Source: Mucilaginibacter ginkgonis (GTDB taxonomy: Bacteria > Bacteroidota > Bacteroidia > Sphingobacteriales > Sphingobacteriaceae). From it: 64,000 bases of DNA. The position numbers were made by a program, and so were the translations under genes. The DNA lies in assembly GCF_009754905.2 (NCBI RefSeq), contig NZ_CP066775.1:1240001-1304000 (forward strand), given 5' to 3'. Shown here piece after piece: positions 43,951 through 51,751 of this stretch. The notes beneath the pieces are model-generated. The model saw only the letters and a list, made by a program, of their open reading frames with translations, had not been told where the DNA came from and did not search any database. The stretch's first letter is position 1, and each line of letters begins with the position of its first letter.

Positions 43951-45090
43951 ATGCGATTCGCAACAAAAGCTATACATGCCGGGCAAGAGCCCGATCCATC
44001 AACAGGGGCGGTGATGACCCCTATATTTCAGACGTCTACCTATGCGCAAAAAGCGCCGGGCGACAACCAGGGTTTCGAGTATTCGCGTGGCACAAATCCA
44101 ACCCGCAAGGCCCTGGAAGAATGTCTGGCAGCACTGGAGAATGCCAAGCACGGACTAGCGTTCTCAAGCGGTATGGGTGCGACGGACGCCGTGATGAAAT
44201 TGCTGAAGCCGGGCGACGAAGTGATCACCGGTAATGATCTTTACGGAGGCTCGTACCGCATTTTTACTAAGATTTATGCTGAATATGGTATCAAGTTTCA
44301 TTTTCTTGATCTGTCAGACCCTGCTATAATCGAGCAGTACGCCAACCACAATACAAAGTTGGTTTGGATAGAGACACCTACTAACCCAACCATGCAAGTG
44401 GTTGACATTGAAGCTATCGCGAAACATGCCAAAGCTAAAAACTTACTGCTGGTGGTTGATAACACATTCGCTTCGCCTTACCTGCAAAACCCAATGGATC
44501 TGGGTGCCGACGTGGTAATGCATTCGGTTACTAAGTACATCGGTGGCCACTCAGACGTCGTAATGGGTGCCTTGGTAATGAACGACGACGAATTGTATAA
44601 AAAACTGTGGTTCATTTACAATGCCTGCGGCGCTACTCCCGGGCCGATGGATAGCTTCCTGGTACTGCGCGGCATCAAGACACTTCATCTGCGCATGAAA
44701 GCGCATTGCGAAAATGGACGCAAGGTCGCAGAATTCTTGAAGACCCACCCGCACGTGGATAAGATCTACTGGCCGGGCTTTACCGATCACCCAAACCACG
44801 AAGTTGCCAAAAAGCAAATGCGCGATTTTGGCGGTATGATTTCTATCACCCTGAAAGGTGCCGATCTTGCAGAAACTTTCCGCATATCATCAGGCTTTAA
44901 AGTTTTTACCCTTGCAGAATCGCTGGGTGGGGTAGAATCGCTGATCAATCACCCGGCAACGATGACACACGGCTCTATACCAAAAGATGTGCGCGAGGCG
45001 GTTGGTGTTACTGATAATTTACTGCGCCTGAGCGTGGGGGTAGAAGATATCGAAGATTTGTTAGAAGATTTGAAACAGGCATTAGCGTAA
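43951..45090 (+). CDS. Cys/Met metabolism PLP-dependent enzyme (cystathionine gamma-synthase type)
   Basis: 379 residues of the Cys/Met-metabolism PLP family. It begins [30 protein letters not shown]; cofactor contacts are in YSRGTNPTR and [24 protein letters not shown], and the PLP lysine in [30 protein letters not shown] is the C-terminal signature. It matches cystathionine gamma-synthase or cystathionine beta/gamma-lyase; the motifs do not fix which. Its start is directly behind the four-helix-bundle module, so that module may have changed its promoter. Confidence 0.93.
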   Translation: MRFATKAIHAGQEPDPSTGAVMTPIFQTSTYAQKAPGDNQGFEYSRGTNPTRKALEECLAALENAKHGLAFSSGMGATDAVMKLLKPGDEVITGNDLYGGSYRIFTKIYAEYGIKFHFLDLSDPAIIEQYANHNTKLVWIETPTNPTMQVVDIEAIAKHAKAKNLLLVVDNTFASPYLQNPMDLGADVVMHSVTKYIGGHSDVVMGALVMNDDELYKKLWFIYNACGATPGPMDSFLVLRGIKTLHLRMKAHCENGRKVAEFLKTHPHVDKIYWPGFTDHPNHEVAKKQMRDFGGMISITLKGADLAETFRISSGFKVFTLAESLGGVESLINHPATMTHGSIPKDVREAVGVTDNLLRLSVGVEDIEDLLEDLKQALA

Positions 45091-45100
45091 GTTATGCTAT

Positions 45101-45520
45101 ATGAAAACATGGATCAAAGAGGCCGTTTTAAAATGGGAATCATCTGAGACAAAATTGAACCCGCCTGCATCTTTAGCGCAATTAGCAGAAGTCGAAAGAA
45201 AACTTCAATTCACTTTTCCGGAAGATTTTCGGCAATTGTATCTCACAGCTAACGGTTTTGAGGGATTGGATTGGCAGGAACATATGTTTTCTTTTTGGTC
45301 CTTAGGGAGGATTATTGATGAATTGGAGGATATTCAGAATAAAGATATTATCGGATTCTGTGATTTTCTTTTAAATTCCCACATAATAGCATTTTCAAGA
45401 ACGAGACTTGGGATCTTTAAGCATTATGAATTTAAAGGAACAGAGGTCACAGACTACTTAACTGACACTTTTGAGAATGCGGTAAAGATGATAAACGCCG
45501 GCTCAGATGAAATTTACTAA
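45101..45520 (+). CDS. SMI1/KNR4 (SUKH) family protein
   Basis: 139 residues. The SUKH pattern is visible: LNPPASLAQLAEVERKLQFTFPEDFRQLYLTANGFEG (in outline), then a strand-rich middle with SLGRIIDE and a C-terminal DYLTDTFENAVKMI. SUKH proteins often serve as immunity proteins against secreted nuclease toxins, or as general binding modules. No toxin gene is adjacent, so it may be an orphan. It starts ten bases after the PLP-enzyme stop and may be cotranscribed with it. Confidence 0.82.
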   Translation: MKTWIKEAVLKWESSETKLNPPASLAQLAEVERKLQFTFPEDFRQLYLTANGFEGLDWQEHMFSFWSLGRIIDELEDIQNKDIIGFCDFLLNSHIIAFSRTRLGIFKHYEFKGTEVTDYLTDTFENAVKMINAGSDEIY

Positions 45521-45528
45521 ATAACTTA

Positions 45529-46410
45529 TCACTGCTCTCTCAAAAGCTTAGCTTTCAAAGCATCGAACTTAGTCTCGGCTTCAGGCGCGGGTTTAGGAAA
45601 TTGTAGGTGGAGATTTTTTAGTGTCTCCAATAAAATGGTCGAGATAGCGATCCTGGTAAACCATTTTTTATCGGCAGGTAAAATATACCAGGGTGCATGC
45701 TCAGTAGCTGTGTGGGTTATCGCGTCTTCGTAAGCCTGCATGTAATCTTTCCAGCGCTCGCGCTCTGCGAGGTCGCCTTCGGCAAATTTCCAATTCTTTG
45801 ACGGGTCATCAAGGCGTTTCATAAAACGCTTTAGCTGTTCATCTTTTGACAGATGCAGAAAGAACTTGATGATGACGGTACCGTTGCGGTGCAAATGGTT
45901 CTCAAAATGGCATATGCTTTTATAACGGTCTTTCCAGAAATCATCGCTGATGTCTTTTGTGTCGGTAATGTCAGGCAGGTTTTCATTTAAGATATATTCA
46001 GGGTGTACCTTGGTAACCAGCACATTCTCATAATGCGAACGGTTATGAATACCAAAGCGACCTCGCTCGGGCAGGGCCTTGTAATGCCGCCACAGAAAAT
46101 CATGCTCATACTCTTCTGTACTGGGCTGTTTAAAACTATAAACCTGACAGCCCTGCGGATTAATGCCACTCATAGTATGTGCTATCGCGCTGTCTTTGCC
46201 TGCCGCGTCCATAGCCTGGAAGATGGCGAGCACCGACCAGCGTTTTTCGGCGTAAAGTTTTTCCTGCAGATCCGAGATCTCAGCGATAAGGCCTTTTAAA
46301 GTCTCGGCTGCACCCTCTTTGTTGTAATCGGCAGTATAATCTGTTTTGTAATCTTTGAGGGAGAAATTTTTGCCGTTGGTTACACGGAATTCTTTTGCAA
46401 TGCTGGTCAT
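45529..46410 (-). CDS. Polyphosphate kinase 2 family protein
   Basis: 293 residues. The Walker A-like motif MDAAGKDSAIAHTMSGINPQG is near residues 68-88, followed by YEHDFLWRHYKALPERGRFGIHNRSHYENVLV, a lid segment, and HRNGTVIIKFFLHLSKDEQLKRF with Walker B nearby. PPK2 enzymes move phosphate between polyphosphate and nucleotides. The length and single domain fit a class I or III PPK2; the direction (NDP versus NMP use) is not clear from these motifs. Divergent from the methyltransferase. Confidence 0.9.
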   Translation of the reverse strand: MTSIAKEFRVTNGKNFSLKDYKTDYTADYNKEGAAETLKGLIAEISDLQEKLYAEKRWSVLAIFQAMDAAGKDSAIAHTMSGINPQGCQVYSFKQPSTEEYEHDFLWRHYKALPERGRFGIHNRSHYENVLVTKVHPEYILNENLPDITDTKDISDDFWKDRYKSICHFENHLHRNGTVIIKFFLHLSKDEQLKRFMKRLDDPSKNWKFAEGDLAERERWKDYMQAYEDAITHTATEHAPWYILPADKKWFTRIAISTILLETLKNLHLQFPKPAPEAETKFDALKAKLLREQ

Positions 46411-46472
46411 AACACACTAAATAGAATTGCCAAAGGAATGTTTGTTATGGCCGAAGTTTAGTAAATTGCTTT

Positions 46473-47255
46473 ATGGGATCAAAAGCTATACAATCGCACT
46501 TGTGGGGTCAGCGCCCGCAAGACTGGGCAGACATTCAGGAAGCTACCGGCATGCCGGGATACGATTATGTCGCGGGATTATCGCAGATCAGGTCGGCCGG
46601 CACTTTGCTCGACGTAGGCTGCGGATCCGGCATATTCTGCGGAATGGCTAAAGATCTGCGCCTCACGGTAACCGGCCTGGATGCCACAGAAAATTTCATA
46701 GAACAAGCCCGGTCACGTTACCCCGACTGCACTTTTGTAGAAGGGGAGATGGAAGAACTGCCATTTGAAGATGAGTCGTTCGATGTTGTCACCGGATTCA
46801 ATTCCTTTCAATATGCCGCTAACGTGGGCAATGCGCTTGCAGAAGCACGGCGTGTTTTAAAACCGGGCGGAACTTTAACAGCGACGGTGTGGGGTGCCAG
46901 GGAAGATTGTGAAGCCGCGGTATACCTTAAAGCCGTTGGCAGTATGCTGCCGCCACCACCGCCGGGCGCACCGGGGCCGTACGCGCTATCTGAGCCCGAT
47001 GTGTTGAAGAATTTGCTCACCGATTCCGGCTTTAAAGATATTATTGTAACCGATGTTCCCGGCGCATGGGAATACCCTAATTTGGAAACCGCTATGCGAG
47101 GAATGCTTTCTGCAGGGCCGCCGGCAAGAGCTATCGAGAACAGCGGGTATGAGCAGGTTTACAACGCCGTGCGTACGGCGGTTATGCCTTTCGTAAAAGC
47201 GGACGGCAGCGTAATGCTGAAGAACACTTACCGTATTGCGGTTGCTACGAAGTAG
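46473..47255 (+). CDS. Class I SAM-dependent methyltransferase
   Basis: 260 residues. Motif I is LLDVGCGSGIFCGMA near residues 44-58, followed by VTGLDATENFIEQAR, the EEMEELPFEDESFDVV post-motif and EARRVLKPGGTL. The C-terminal half has a Pro/Gly-rich loop (LPPPPPGAPGP). These are methyltransferase type 11 features. The substrate cannot be told. It is followed by dispersed intergenic repeats and the rnpB gene on the other strand. Confidence 0.87.
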   Translation: MGSKAIQSHLWGQRPQDWADIQEATGMPGYDYVAGLSQIRSAGTLLDVGCGSGIFCGMAKDLRLTVTGLDATENFIEQARSRYPDCTFVEGEMEELPFEDESFDVVTGFNSFQYAANVGNALAEARRVLKPGGTLTATVWGAREDCEAAVYLKAVGSMLPPPPPGAPGPYALSEPDVLKNLLTDSGFKDIIVTDVPGAWEYPNLETAMRGMLSAGPPARAIENSGYEQVYNAVRTAVMPFVKADGSVMLKNTYRIAVATK

Positions 47256-47440
47256 GTGATGCCGGTTCGCGTTAGGGATAAAAGCGGAAACCCCGCAGTC
47301 GCCACGGTATCGTGGGGACGAGGAGTTATAGCGGATAGCCCGGCGCTGCCGCAGGCAGGGCAACGCCCAAAATACCATTTGACATTTGCTGAAAGGACAA
47401 GCAATAACTCCCTCTTCGGTTGGAGAGGGTTGGGGTGAGG
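47256..47440. repeat. Dispersed intergenic repeats between the methyltransferase and rnpB
   Basis: This stretch has no gene. The first part (GTTCGCGTTAGGGATAAAAG ... AGCGGATAGCCCGGC) resembles a conserved intergenic sequence I have seen widely in Bacteroidota. The last part (CTCCCTCTTCGGTTGGAGAG and GGTTGGGGTGAGG, 47408-47440) belongs to the same repeat family as copies near 53284 and 53530. Assignments are by pattern only. Confidence 0.55.
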
Positions 47441-47443
47441 CTA

Positions 47444-47478
47444 ATAAAAAAACCCTCCGACTATCAAGTCAAAGGGTT
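47444..47478 (-). terminator. Terminator of rnpB
   Basis: On the minus strand AACCCT and AGGGTT (complements of 47473-47478 and 47451-47456) pair, with GACT/AGTC inside, and are followed by TTTTTTTATT. It lies directly after the RNase P RNA 3' end. Confidence 0.85.
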
Positions 47479-47481
47479 AAA

Positions 47482-47862
47482 ACCAGCAGCAAACCTGTAA
47501 GCCGGGTTCTGTGTATCCTTGCGGATATTCTGTCATTGATCTGGTCCGTACATTGCTGCACGGCTCTATCAACCTACCCATCTCAACCGTGCCGAAACAC
47601 ATAAAGCGGGCCGCTTTTCAATTGAGACCTATTTGGTTTTTCAACTCCTGAGGTTTACCGCAATTACGGTCGCCCGTAAAAGCCGTGAGCTCTTACCTCA
47701 CGTTTTCACCCTTACCCATCCTGAAACGGGCGGTTTATTTTCTGTGGCACTTGCTGTAGCCGGCTGGTACGACCCCTTCCCGTTAGGAAGCAGGATGCCC
47801 TGTGTTGCCCGGACTTTCCTCTGCCGGATGAACGGCAGCGACAGAACGGTTTGCAGCAGCAA
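47482..47862 (-). ncRNA. rnpB: RNase P RNA, bacterial class A type
   Basis: The minus strand contains GAGGAAAGTCCGGGCAACAC near its 5' part (complement of about 47801-47823), the universal CR-I sequence, and ACAGAACCCGGCTTACAGG near its 3' end (complement of 47494-47512). GCAAACC (5') and GGTTTGC (3') can pair as P1. The length of about 380 bases fits a class A RNase P RNA, which cleaves 5' leaders from pre-tRNA. The exact ends are estimated from P1. A terminator follows at 47478. The open frame on the plus strand here is accidental. Confidence 0.95.
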
Positions 47863-47967
47863 AGATACGTTTTTAGTTGAGTCCCATAGACCATTGACAA
47901 TAGACCATGGTAAACAGAGAAAACAGAGGCTGCTATGGTCTATTAGCTATCAACCGTGGACTGGACA

Positions 47968-48333
47968 CTAAGGTACCTTCTTAAACCTTAGGTAATTTGT
48001 AGTAAGCGTGTTGGGGAGCGACAAATTGAGCTGACTGTTTACAAAGGAATAATTGTATAGGATAGAAGAACCGTTTCCTGTAAATGTGATAGTGCCATTG
48101 TTGGCATTAAACTGGTAATTGGTGAAGTTGGGGTATAAATTGCCACCCAGACTGCCGTCACTATTGAATTTTACATATAAGTAAGTGGTAGCAGGATCAA
48201 CCGAACTGGCGCTTACGTTAACTGATGCAAACAATTGCCATTTACCCAGAATAATATCTGCAAGGCTGTCGCTCTTTTTGCATGAGCTAACCGTGAGCAG
48301 TAATACAACAAAAGAGTAAAGCAGACTTTTCAT
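47968..48333 (-). CDS. Small hypothetical lipoprotein, lipocalin-like
   Basis: 121 residues. MKSLLYSFVVLLLTVSSCKK gives a lipidated cysteine at residue 18. The mature part begins with LADIILGKWQLFASV, the opening of many Bacteroidota lipocalin-like lipoproteins, and alternates short strands (LYVKFNSDGSLGG; GTITFTGNGSSILYNYSF). A small beta-barrel envelope protein is likely. No partner genes are evident; it lies between rnpB (105 bases away) and the RAYT region. Confidence 0.7.
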   Translation of the reverse strand: MKSLLYSFVVLLLTVSSCKKSDSLADIILGKWQLFASVNVSASSVDPATTYLYVKFNSDGSLGGNLYPNFTNYQFNANNGTITFTGNGSSILYNYSFVNSQLNLSLPNTLTTNYLRFKKVP

Positions 48334-48447
48334 AACAGCTTGATTAAATGGTATGGCTAATATACCTAATTTATTGTTGGCCGCACGGTTACGGTCTAAA
48401 GCTTTGCGGCCGATTTACGTATGCGAACGGGTGGGTGGCATTGCCAG

Positions 48448-49372
48448 GGGGGCGGGTGTTTCATTTCGCTGACAAGATAGCCATTGCAGCTGTAAATCAA
48501 CAGTTTACGTTAATTAAAGCCGGCATAATATTGCCATAACTACACTTATTAGTCATTAATAAAGGTGCCATCGCCATAGCATCGCCATGGTGTGGCCAGG
48601 GGTGCGTAAATTAACGCTGGGATTTTGACTGCCTTTCCCGTTTATCAAACACCCTGCGCTACCGCAAGCGTCCTAGCTTGTGGTAATGTAAAAATATAAG
48701 CTATGTTTAAGCGTGAGCCGCAACTATAAATTTCTTGACCCCGCTCCCGCAAGCGTCCCCGCTTGTGGGATGGGAAAATTATGCTATATTTAATTTGTGA
48801 GCCGCAACTACAAATTTCTTGACCCTGAAGGTCTTTACTTTGTAAGTTTTGCTACCGTCTTTTGGGTAGATGTATTTGTGCGACGTTTGTACTTTGACTG
48901 CCTGGTAGATGACCTTAACTATTGTGTCAAAGAAAAGGGGATGGAAATCTATGCATGGTGTATTATGCCAAGCCACGTACATTTGGTATTCAGGTCGGTT
49001 AAGGTTAAACCGGACGAAATGATTGGCGGGTTTAAGTCTGTAACTGCGCGTAAATTGATTGCATTAATAGCCGGCAATATACAAGAAAGCCGTCGCGAAT
49101 GGCTGTTAAAAAGTTTTGCAAAGGCAGGTGCTGCAAATCCAAATAATTCTAAAAATCAATTCTGGCAGCAACACAATAAGCCAATAGAATTGTGGAGCGC
49201 GGCGGTGATTGAACAAAAGATAGACTATATACATAACAACCCGGTAGAAGCAGGTTTTGTTGATAATGCAAACGAGTACTTATATAGCAGCGCGCGTGAT
49301 TATTGTGGAATACCTGGGCTTGTATTGACCCTGACTGCGTGATGCCCACAAGCGGGGACGCTTGCGGTAGCG
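48448..49372 (+). mobile_element. RAYT/REP element, copy A (intact transposase)
   Basis: A module with about 350 bases of leader, two REP hairpins (48659-48683 and 48748-48769), the RAYT gene and a further REP hairpin after its stop. The leader repeats at 49742 onward with roughly 85-90% identity by eye, showing that the whole module was copied. A 30-base fragment of the RAYT start (48713-48742) lies upstream, cut off by a REP hairpin, a remnant of another copy. The outer ends are inferred from where the two copies stop matching. Confidence 0.75.
48797..49342 (+). CDS. REP-associated tyrosine transposase (RAYT, IS200-like Y1 HUH)
   Basis: 181 residues starting with GTG. It shows the RAYT layout: SRNYKFLDPEGLYFVSFATV, the HUH-type motif MPSHVHLVF (His60, His62), a helical middle, and KIDYIHNNPVEAGFV with the likely nucleophile Tyr144, followed by YLYSSARDY. 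RAYTs are single-domain relatives of IS200/IS605 transposases that cut and join REP hairpins. REP-like hairpins flank the gene on both sides, as expected. No defect is visible, so it may be active. Confidence 0.93.
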   Translation: MSRNYKFLDPEGLYFVSFATVFWVDVFVRRLYFDCLVDDLNYCVKEKGMEIYAWCIMPSHVHLVFRSVKVKPDEMIGGFKSVTARKLIALIAGNIQESRREWLLKSFAKAGAANPNNSKNQFWQQHNKPIELWSAAVIEQKIDYIHNNPVEAGFVDNANEYLYSSARDYCGIPGLVLTLTA

Positions 49373-49740
49373 GGGGCGGGGACGCTTGCGGTAGTGAGGG
49401 TTGATAACGCAAACGAGTACTTATATAGCAGTGCCCGTGATTATTATGGAATACCTGGGCTTGTATTGACCCTGACTGCGTGATGCCCACAAGCTGGGAC
49501 GCTTGCGGTATCGGGGGGATTGAACAAAGATAGACTATATACATAACAACCCGGTAGAAGCAGGTTTTGTCGATAATGCAAACGAGTACTTATATAGCAG
49601 TGCCCGTGATTATTGTGGAATACCTGAGCTTATATTTACCCTGACTGCGTGATGCCCACAAGCGGGGACGCTTGCGGTAGCGGGGGGCTTGTATTGACCC
49701 TGATTGCGTGACGCCCACAAGCAGGGACGCTTGCGGTAGC
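49342..49740. repeat. REP hairpin array with duplicated RAYT 3' ends
   Basis: Hairpins of the type CCCACAAGCGGGGACGCTTG followed by CGGTAGCGGG occur at 49345-49370, 49486-49510, 49655-49680 and 49714-49739, with a half copy at 49378-49394. Each follows a copy of the transposase 3' end (…CCCTGACTGCGTGATG). Unit length is uneven (about 140-170 bases, then 60). The core stem is CAAGCG/CGCTTG. GTAG follows the stem. These are REP sequences, not CRISPR repeats: spacers are related to each other and to the transposase. Confidence 0.85.
49400..49652 (+). pseudogene. Two truncated RAYT 3' fragments
   Basis: 49400-49483 repeats the last 27 codons of the transposase (…DNANEYLYSSARDYYGIPGLVLTLTA). 49518-49652 repeats the last 45 codons, starting in the IEQKIDYIHNNPVEAG segment, but lacks one A after GAACAAA and is shifted at that point. 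Both end with the transposase stop and a REP hairpin. They are products of repeated copying of the 3' end and cannot encode a transposase. Confidence 0.8.
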
Positions 49741-49741
49741 G

Positions 49742-50210
49742 GGTGCGCGTGTTTTATTTCGCTGACAAGATGCGCTCATACCTGTAAATCAATAGTTTAT
49801 GTTAATCAATGCCGACAAGATATTGCCATAACCATACTTATAAGTCATTAATTAAGGTGCCATCGCCATAGCATCCCCATGGTGTGGCCAGGGGTGGCTA
49901 AACTAACGCCGTGATTTTGACTGCCTCTCCCGTTTATCGAACACCCTGCGCTACCGCAAGCGTCCTAGCTTGTGGTATGGGAAAATATATACTATATTTA
50001 ATTTGTGAGCCGCAACTACAAATTTCTTGACCCCGAAGGTCTTTACTTTGTAAGTTTAGACTATTTAAATAATAATCCGGTAGAGGCAGGTCTTGTTGAC
50101 TATGCGCACGAATACCTGTACAGCAGTGCCCGTGATTATTGTTAAATACCGGGCCTGTATTAACCCTGACTGCGTGATGCCCACAAGCGGGGACTCTTGC
50201 GGTAGCTGGG
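49742..50210 (+). mobile_element. RAYT/REP element, copy B (internally deleted)
   Basis: A second copy of the leader (49742-50004) matches 48448-48796 in outline, with one REP (49951-49976) where copy A has two. It is followed by a reading frame (50005-50145) that joins the first 17 codons of the transposase directly to its last part (DYLNNNPVEAG...), keeping the reading frame, and by a REP at 50180-50205. It has therefore lost the HUH histidines and would depend on copy A for movement. Confidence 0.8.
50005..50145 (+). pseudogene. Internally deleted RAYT reading frame (46 codons)
   Basis: GTG 50005 to TAA 50143-50145. Codons 1-17 (SRNYKFLDPEGLYFVS) continue in frame into DYLNNNPVEAGLVDYAHEYLYSSARDYC. 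About 126 codons, including both HUH histidines, are missing. A premature TAA follows the Cys of RDYC. The peptide keeps the region that would hold the nucleophilic tyrosine. It is probably a relic. Confidence 0.75.
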
Positions 50211-50214
50211 GATA

Positions 50215-50904
50215 CTATGCTGATATAGATGGCCATAGTTCCAATATCTCTTTACAAGACATTTTGATTTTTTTATATTGTTCATCAAAATGCACTGGAG
50301 CTAAAGCGTGTTTATCGTGAAAAACGTCGATAGACATACAGTTTACAGGATCTATATTCAAACCATAGTGTTTGTCTATATGATATTTTAACAACCCCGA
50401 AATCATTTGGCCTTCGGTAAAATCAACTTCCCTGCTTTTAGAGAAAACAAGCTTAACTACACCTTTAATCGATAAATCCCTATTATCTAACAAAACTATA
50501 TCAGGATTTAAATTTATCTCTACCCCATCGATATTTATATTGGAAAATTCTTTTTGCAAGCCTTTTTGAGATTTAAAAGTAAGATATGGTACTACTGTAG
50601 TTTCAGAAATAGTCTTTAAATGATCAACAGCTTCCATACAACAGACTTTATTATTAATCTTCCAACTTGTATCAGCTACCCGTTTGGCAATGAGATTTTT
50701 TTTTGTTTCGAATATAGAGTAGTCATGATGTTTATCTGCCATAAAGTTTGTAAAAGCACTTTTAGGGGAACTATAGCGAGCGTTTTTAAACGTGCTCGGA
50801 AATTTTATAGATTTCAAAATGCTACGCTTTTTGGCTGGCGTAGCATTTTGAAATTCTCCAAGCTTATTTAATGAAATGTTTGGAAGTTGTGGTGTGCCGT
50901 TCAT
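50215..50904 (-). CDS. Unknown protein, third gene of the Cas2-like operon
   Basis: 229 residues; no family recognised with confidence. No signal peptide or membrane helix. A Lys-rich N-terminal part (about 1-60) is followed by a mixed alpha/beta domain. GVEINLNPDIVLLDNRDLSIKGVVKL (about residues 127-152, shown in part) resembles the core of PD-(D/E)XK nuclease-like folds: PD at 134-135 and Lys151 on the next strand, but the expected acidic residue before the lysine is absent. Its start overlaps the Cas2-like gene by four bases (ATGA). The 3' end stops at the REP copy B. It may be a nuclease-like effector or a binding protein. Confidence 0.7.
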   Translation of the reverse strand: MNGTPQLPNISLNKLGEFQNATPAKKRSILKSIKFPSTFKNARYSSPKSAFTNFMADKHHDYSIFETKKNLIAKRVADTSWKINNKVCCMEAVDHLKTISETTVVPYLTFKSQKGLQKEFSNINIDGVEINLNPDIVLLDNRDLSIKGVVKLVFSKSREVDFTEGQMISGLLKYHIDKHYGLNIDPVNCMSIDVFHDKHALAPVHFDEQYKKIKMSCKEILELWPSISA

Positions 50905-51173
50905 ATTAAGTGATTGCTAATCCAGGTCCATGCTTCTTGCGGGAGCCATCCAGAATAATTCTTTGTAACTTCCATAACAAGTAATCTATCACTATTATCT
51001 ACGCAATTTAAAATTCGATCTCGTAATTGAGTTGCAGATTCCTTAGTATAAATAAGCCAAGTTGAATCTAAATAATGCCACCAACTTGGAGATTTTTTTA
51101 ATTCCTCCATTAAGCCCGCATAATTTTGCCCAGGTTTGTTTAGATCATATCCCACAACGTATACCTCACTCAT
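50901..51173 (-). CDS. Cas2/VapD-like small ferredoxin-fold protein (SinR-family annotation likely)
   Basis: 90 residues. The first strand EVYVVGYDLNKPG ends in an aspartate (Asp10) at the position of the conserved Cas2/VapD aspartate. Then come a helix (NYAGLMEELKKSP), a strand SWWHYLDSTWLIYT, a helix (ATQLRDRILNCV) and a strand RLLVMEVTKNYSGWL. This beta-alpha-beta-beta-alpha-beta order is that of Cas2-like ribonucleases and their relatives, which databases may call 'SinR family'. No cas1, CRISPR repeat or other cas gene is nearby. Both neighbours overlap it by four bases, so the three genes are one translational unit. Confidence 0.75.
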   Translation of the reverse strand: MSEVYVVGYDLNKPGQNYAGLMEELKKSPSWWHYLDSTWLIYTKESATQLRDRILNCVDNSDRLLVMEVTKNYSGWLPQEAWTWISNHLI

Positions 51174-51349
51174 TTCTTATTCTCCTTTCTTACGCCTTTG
51201 AAAGGTGTACCATCCTGTTTCACATCCATAAATTTTCCTGTATAGGAATTTCTTTTAACCCATTGTTCAGATTGAGGGTTAAACGTTTGAGATCTTGAGC
51301 GTACCGCTCCTTGTCGGTGATTGTCACCTGATTTGCCATTCGTGGCCAT
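51170..51349 (-). CDS. 59-residue basic protein heading the Cas2-like operon
   Basis: 59 residues from the ATG at 51349 (a TTG two codons earlier is less likely). MATNGKSGDNHRQGAV is followed by FNPQSEQWVKRNSYTGKFMDVK and PFKGVRKENKK. It is basic, Gly/Asn/Lys-rich and probably binds nucleic acid or its partner. I recall similar short 'GDNHRQGAV' proteins next to Cas2-like genes in other bacteria, though I cannot verify this here. The stop overlaps the Cas2-like ATG (ATGA). It might be the antitoxin of a Cas2-like toxin. Confidence 0.75.
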   Translation of the reverse strand: MATNGKSGDNHRQGAVRSRSQTFNPQSEQWVKRNSYTGKFMDVKQDGTPFKGVRKENKK

Positions 51350-51415
51350 AGTCAAATAATTTAAATGACTTCTTTTAACCGGTAAGAAGAATAACCGGCA
51401 ATCGGTGAGGAAACA

Positions 51416-51458
51416 AAAAGTATAAAAAGTTTTCGGTTAAAAAACTTTTTATACTTTT
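51416..51458. promoter_or_regulatory. Perfect 18-base inverted repeat upstream of the Cas2-like operon
   Basis: AAAAGTATAAAAAGTTTT (51416-51433) and its exact complement (51441-51458) are separated by CGGTTAA. It lies about 67 bases before the operon's first ATG. The AT-rich stem lacks the G/C core expected of a terminator, so an operator or autoregulatory site is a better guess. AACCGG motifs on each side (51377-51382, 51392-51398) add a second, weaker symmetry. Confidence 0.65.
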
Positions 51459-51524
51459 GGCACGTTGAAAAACAGATGTCCCAGTAATATCTCTGTTGCC
51501 ACAGTTCGATTGCTTGACATTACC

Positions 51525-51558
51525 GAAAGCCATTAGGATTGCACTCCTTTTGGCTTTC
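51525..51558. other. Candidate structured RNA hairpin in the operon-ndpA gap
   Basis: GAAAGCCA (51525-51532) pairs with TGGCTTTC (51551-51558). Inside, AGGA (51535-51538) pairs with TCCT (51545-51548), separated by symmetrical TT/TT. The loop is TTGCAC. The 396-base gap (51356-51751) has no gene; this hairpin and the inverted repeat at 51416 are its main structures. It could belong to a small RNA or a leader of either neighbouring gene. Confidence 0.4.
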
Positions 51559-51712
51559 CTCGTTATAAGGCGAAGGTGTAGAGCAATCTTATTGCCAATA
51601 TTTAATATCTCTTAATAATGTTGAAAAATAAACAAATGTTGATAACTGATTGACAGTCTGTCTTGAAAATGTCAGATATGTAAATTTTACATTAACTTAA
51701 TTTGCGAGATGT

Positions 51713-51725
51713 TGACATTGTGTCA
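51713..51725. promoter_or_regulatory. Palindromic site before the nucleoid-associated protein gene
   Basis: TGACA-TTG-TGTCA lies 27 bases before the ATG at 51752. TTGTCA follows at 51731-51736 and another palindrome GACAG-T-CTGTC is at 51652-51662. Repeated TGTCA/TGACA sites suggest an operator, but no regulator is known. Confidence 0.4.
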
Positions 51726-51751
51726 TAATGTTGTCAGTATAAATATTTACT

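Noticed and set aside
47633..47971. Open frame of 112 codons on the plus strand
   Set aside because: It lies antisense to rnpB, whose conserved RNA motifs explain the sequence.
49342..50205. Possible CRISPR array
   Set aside because: The repeats are REP hairpins with uneven spacing, and the intervening DNA is copied transposase sequence rather than unique spacers; no cas1 is present.
50901..51173. CRISPR-associated Cas2
   Set aside because: No cas1, effector or repeat array is nearby; only a Cas2-like fold is inferred.
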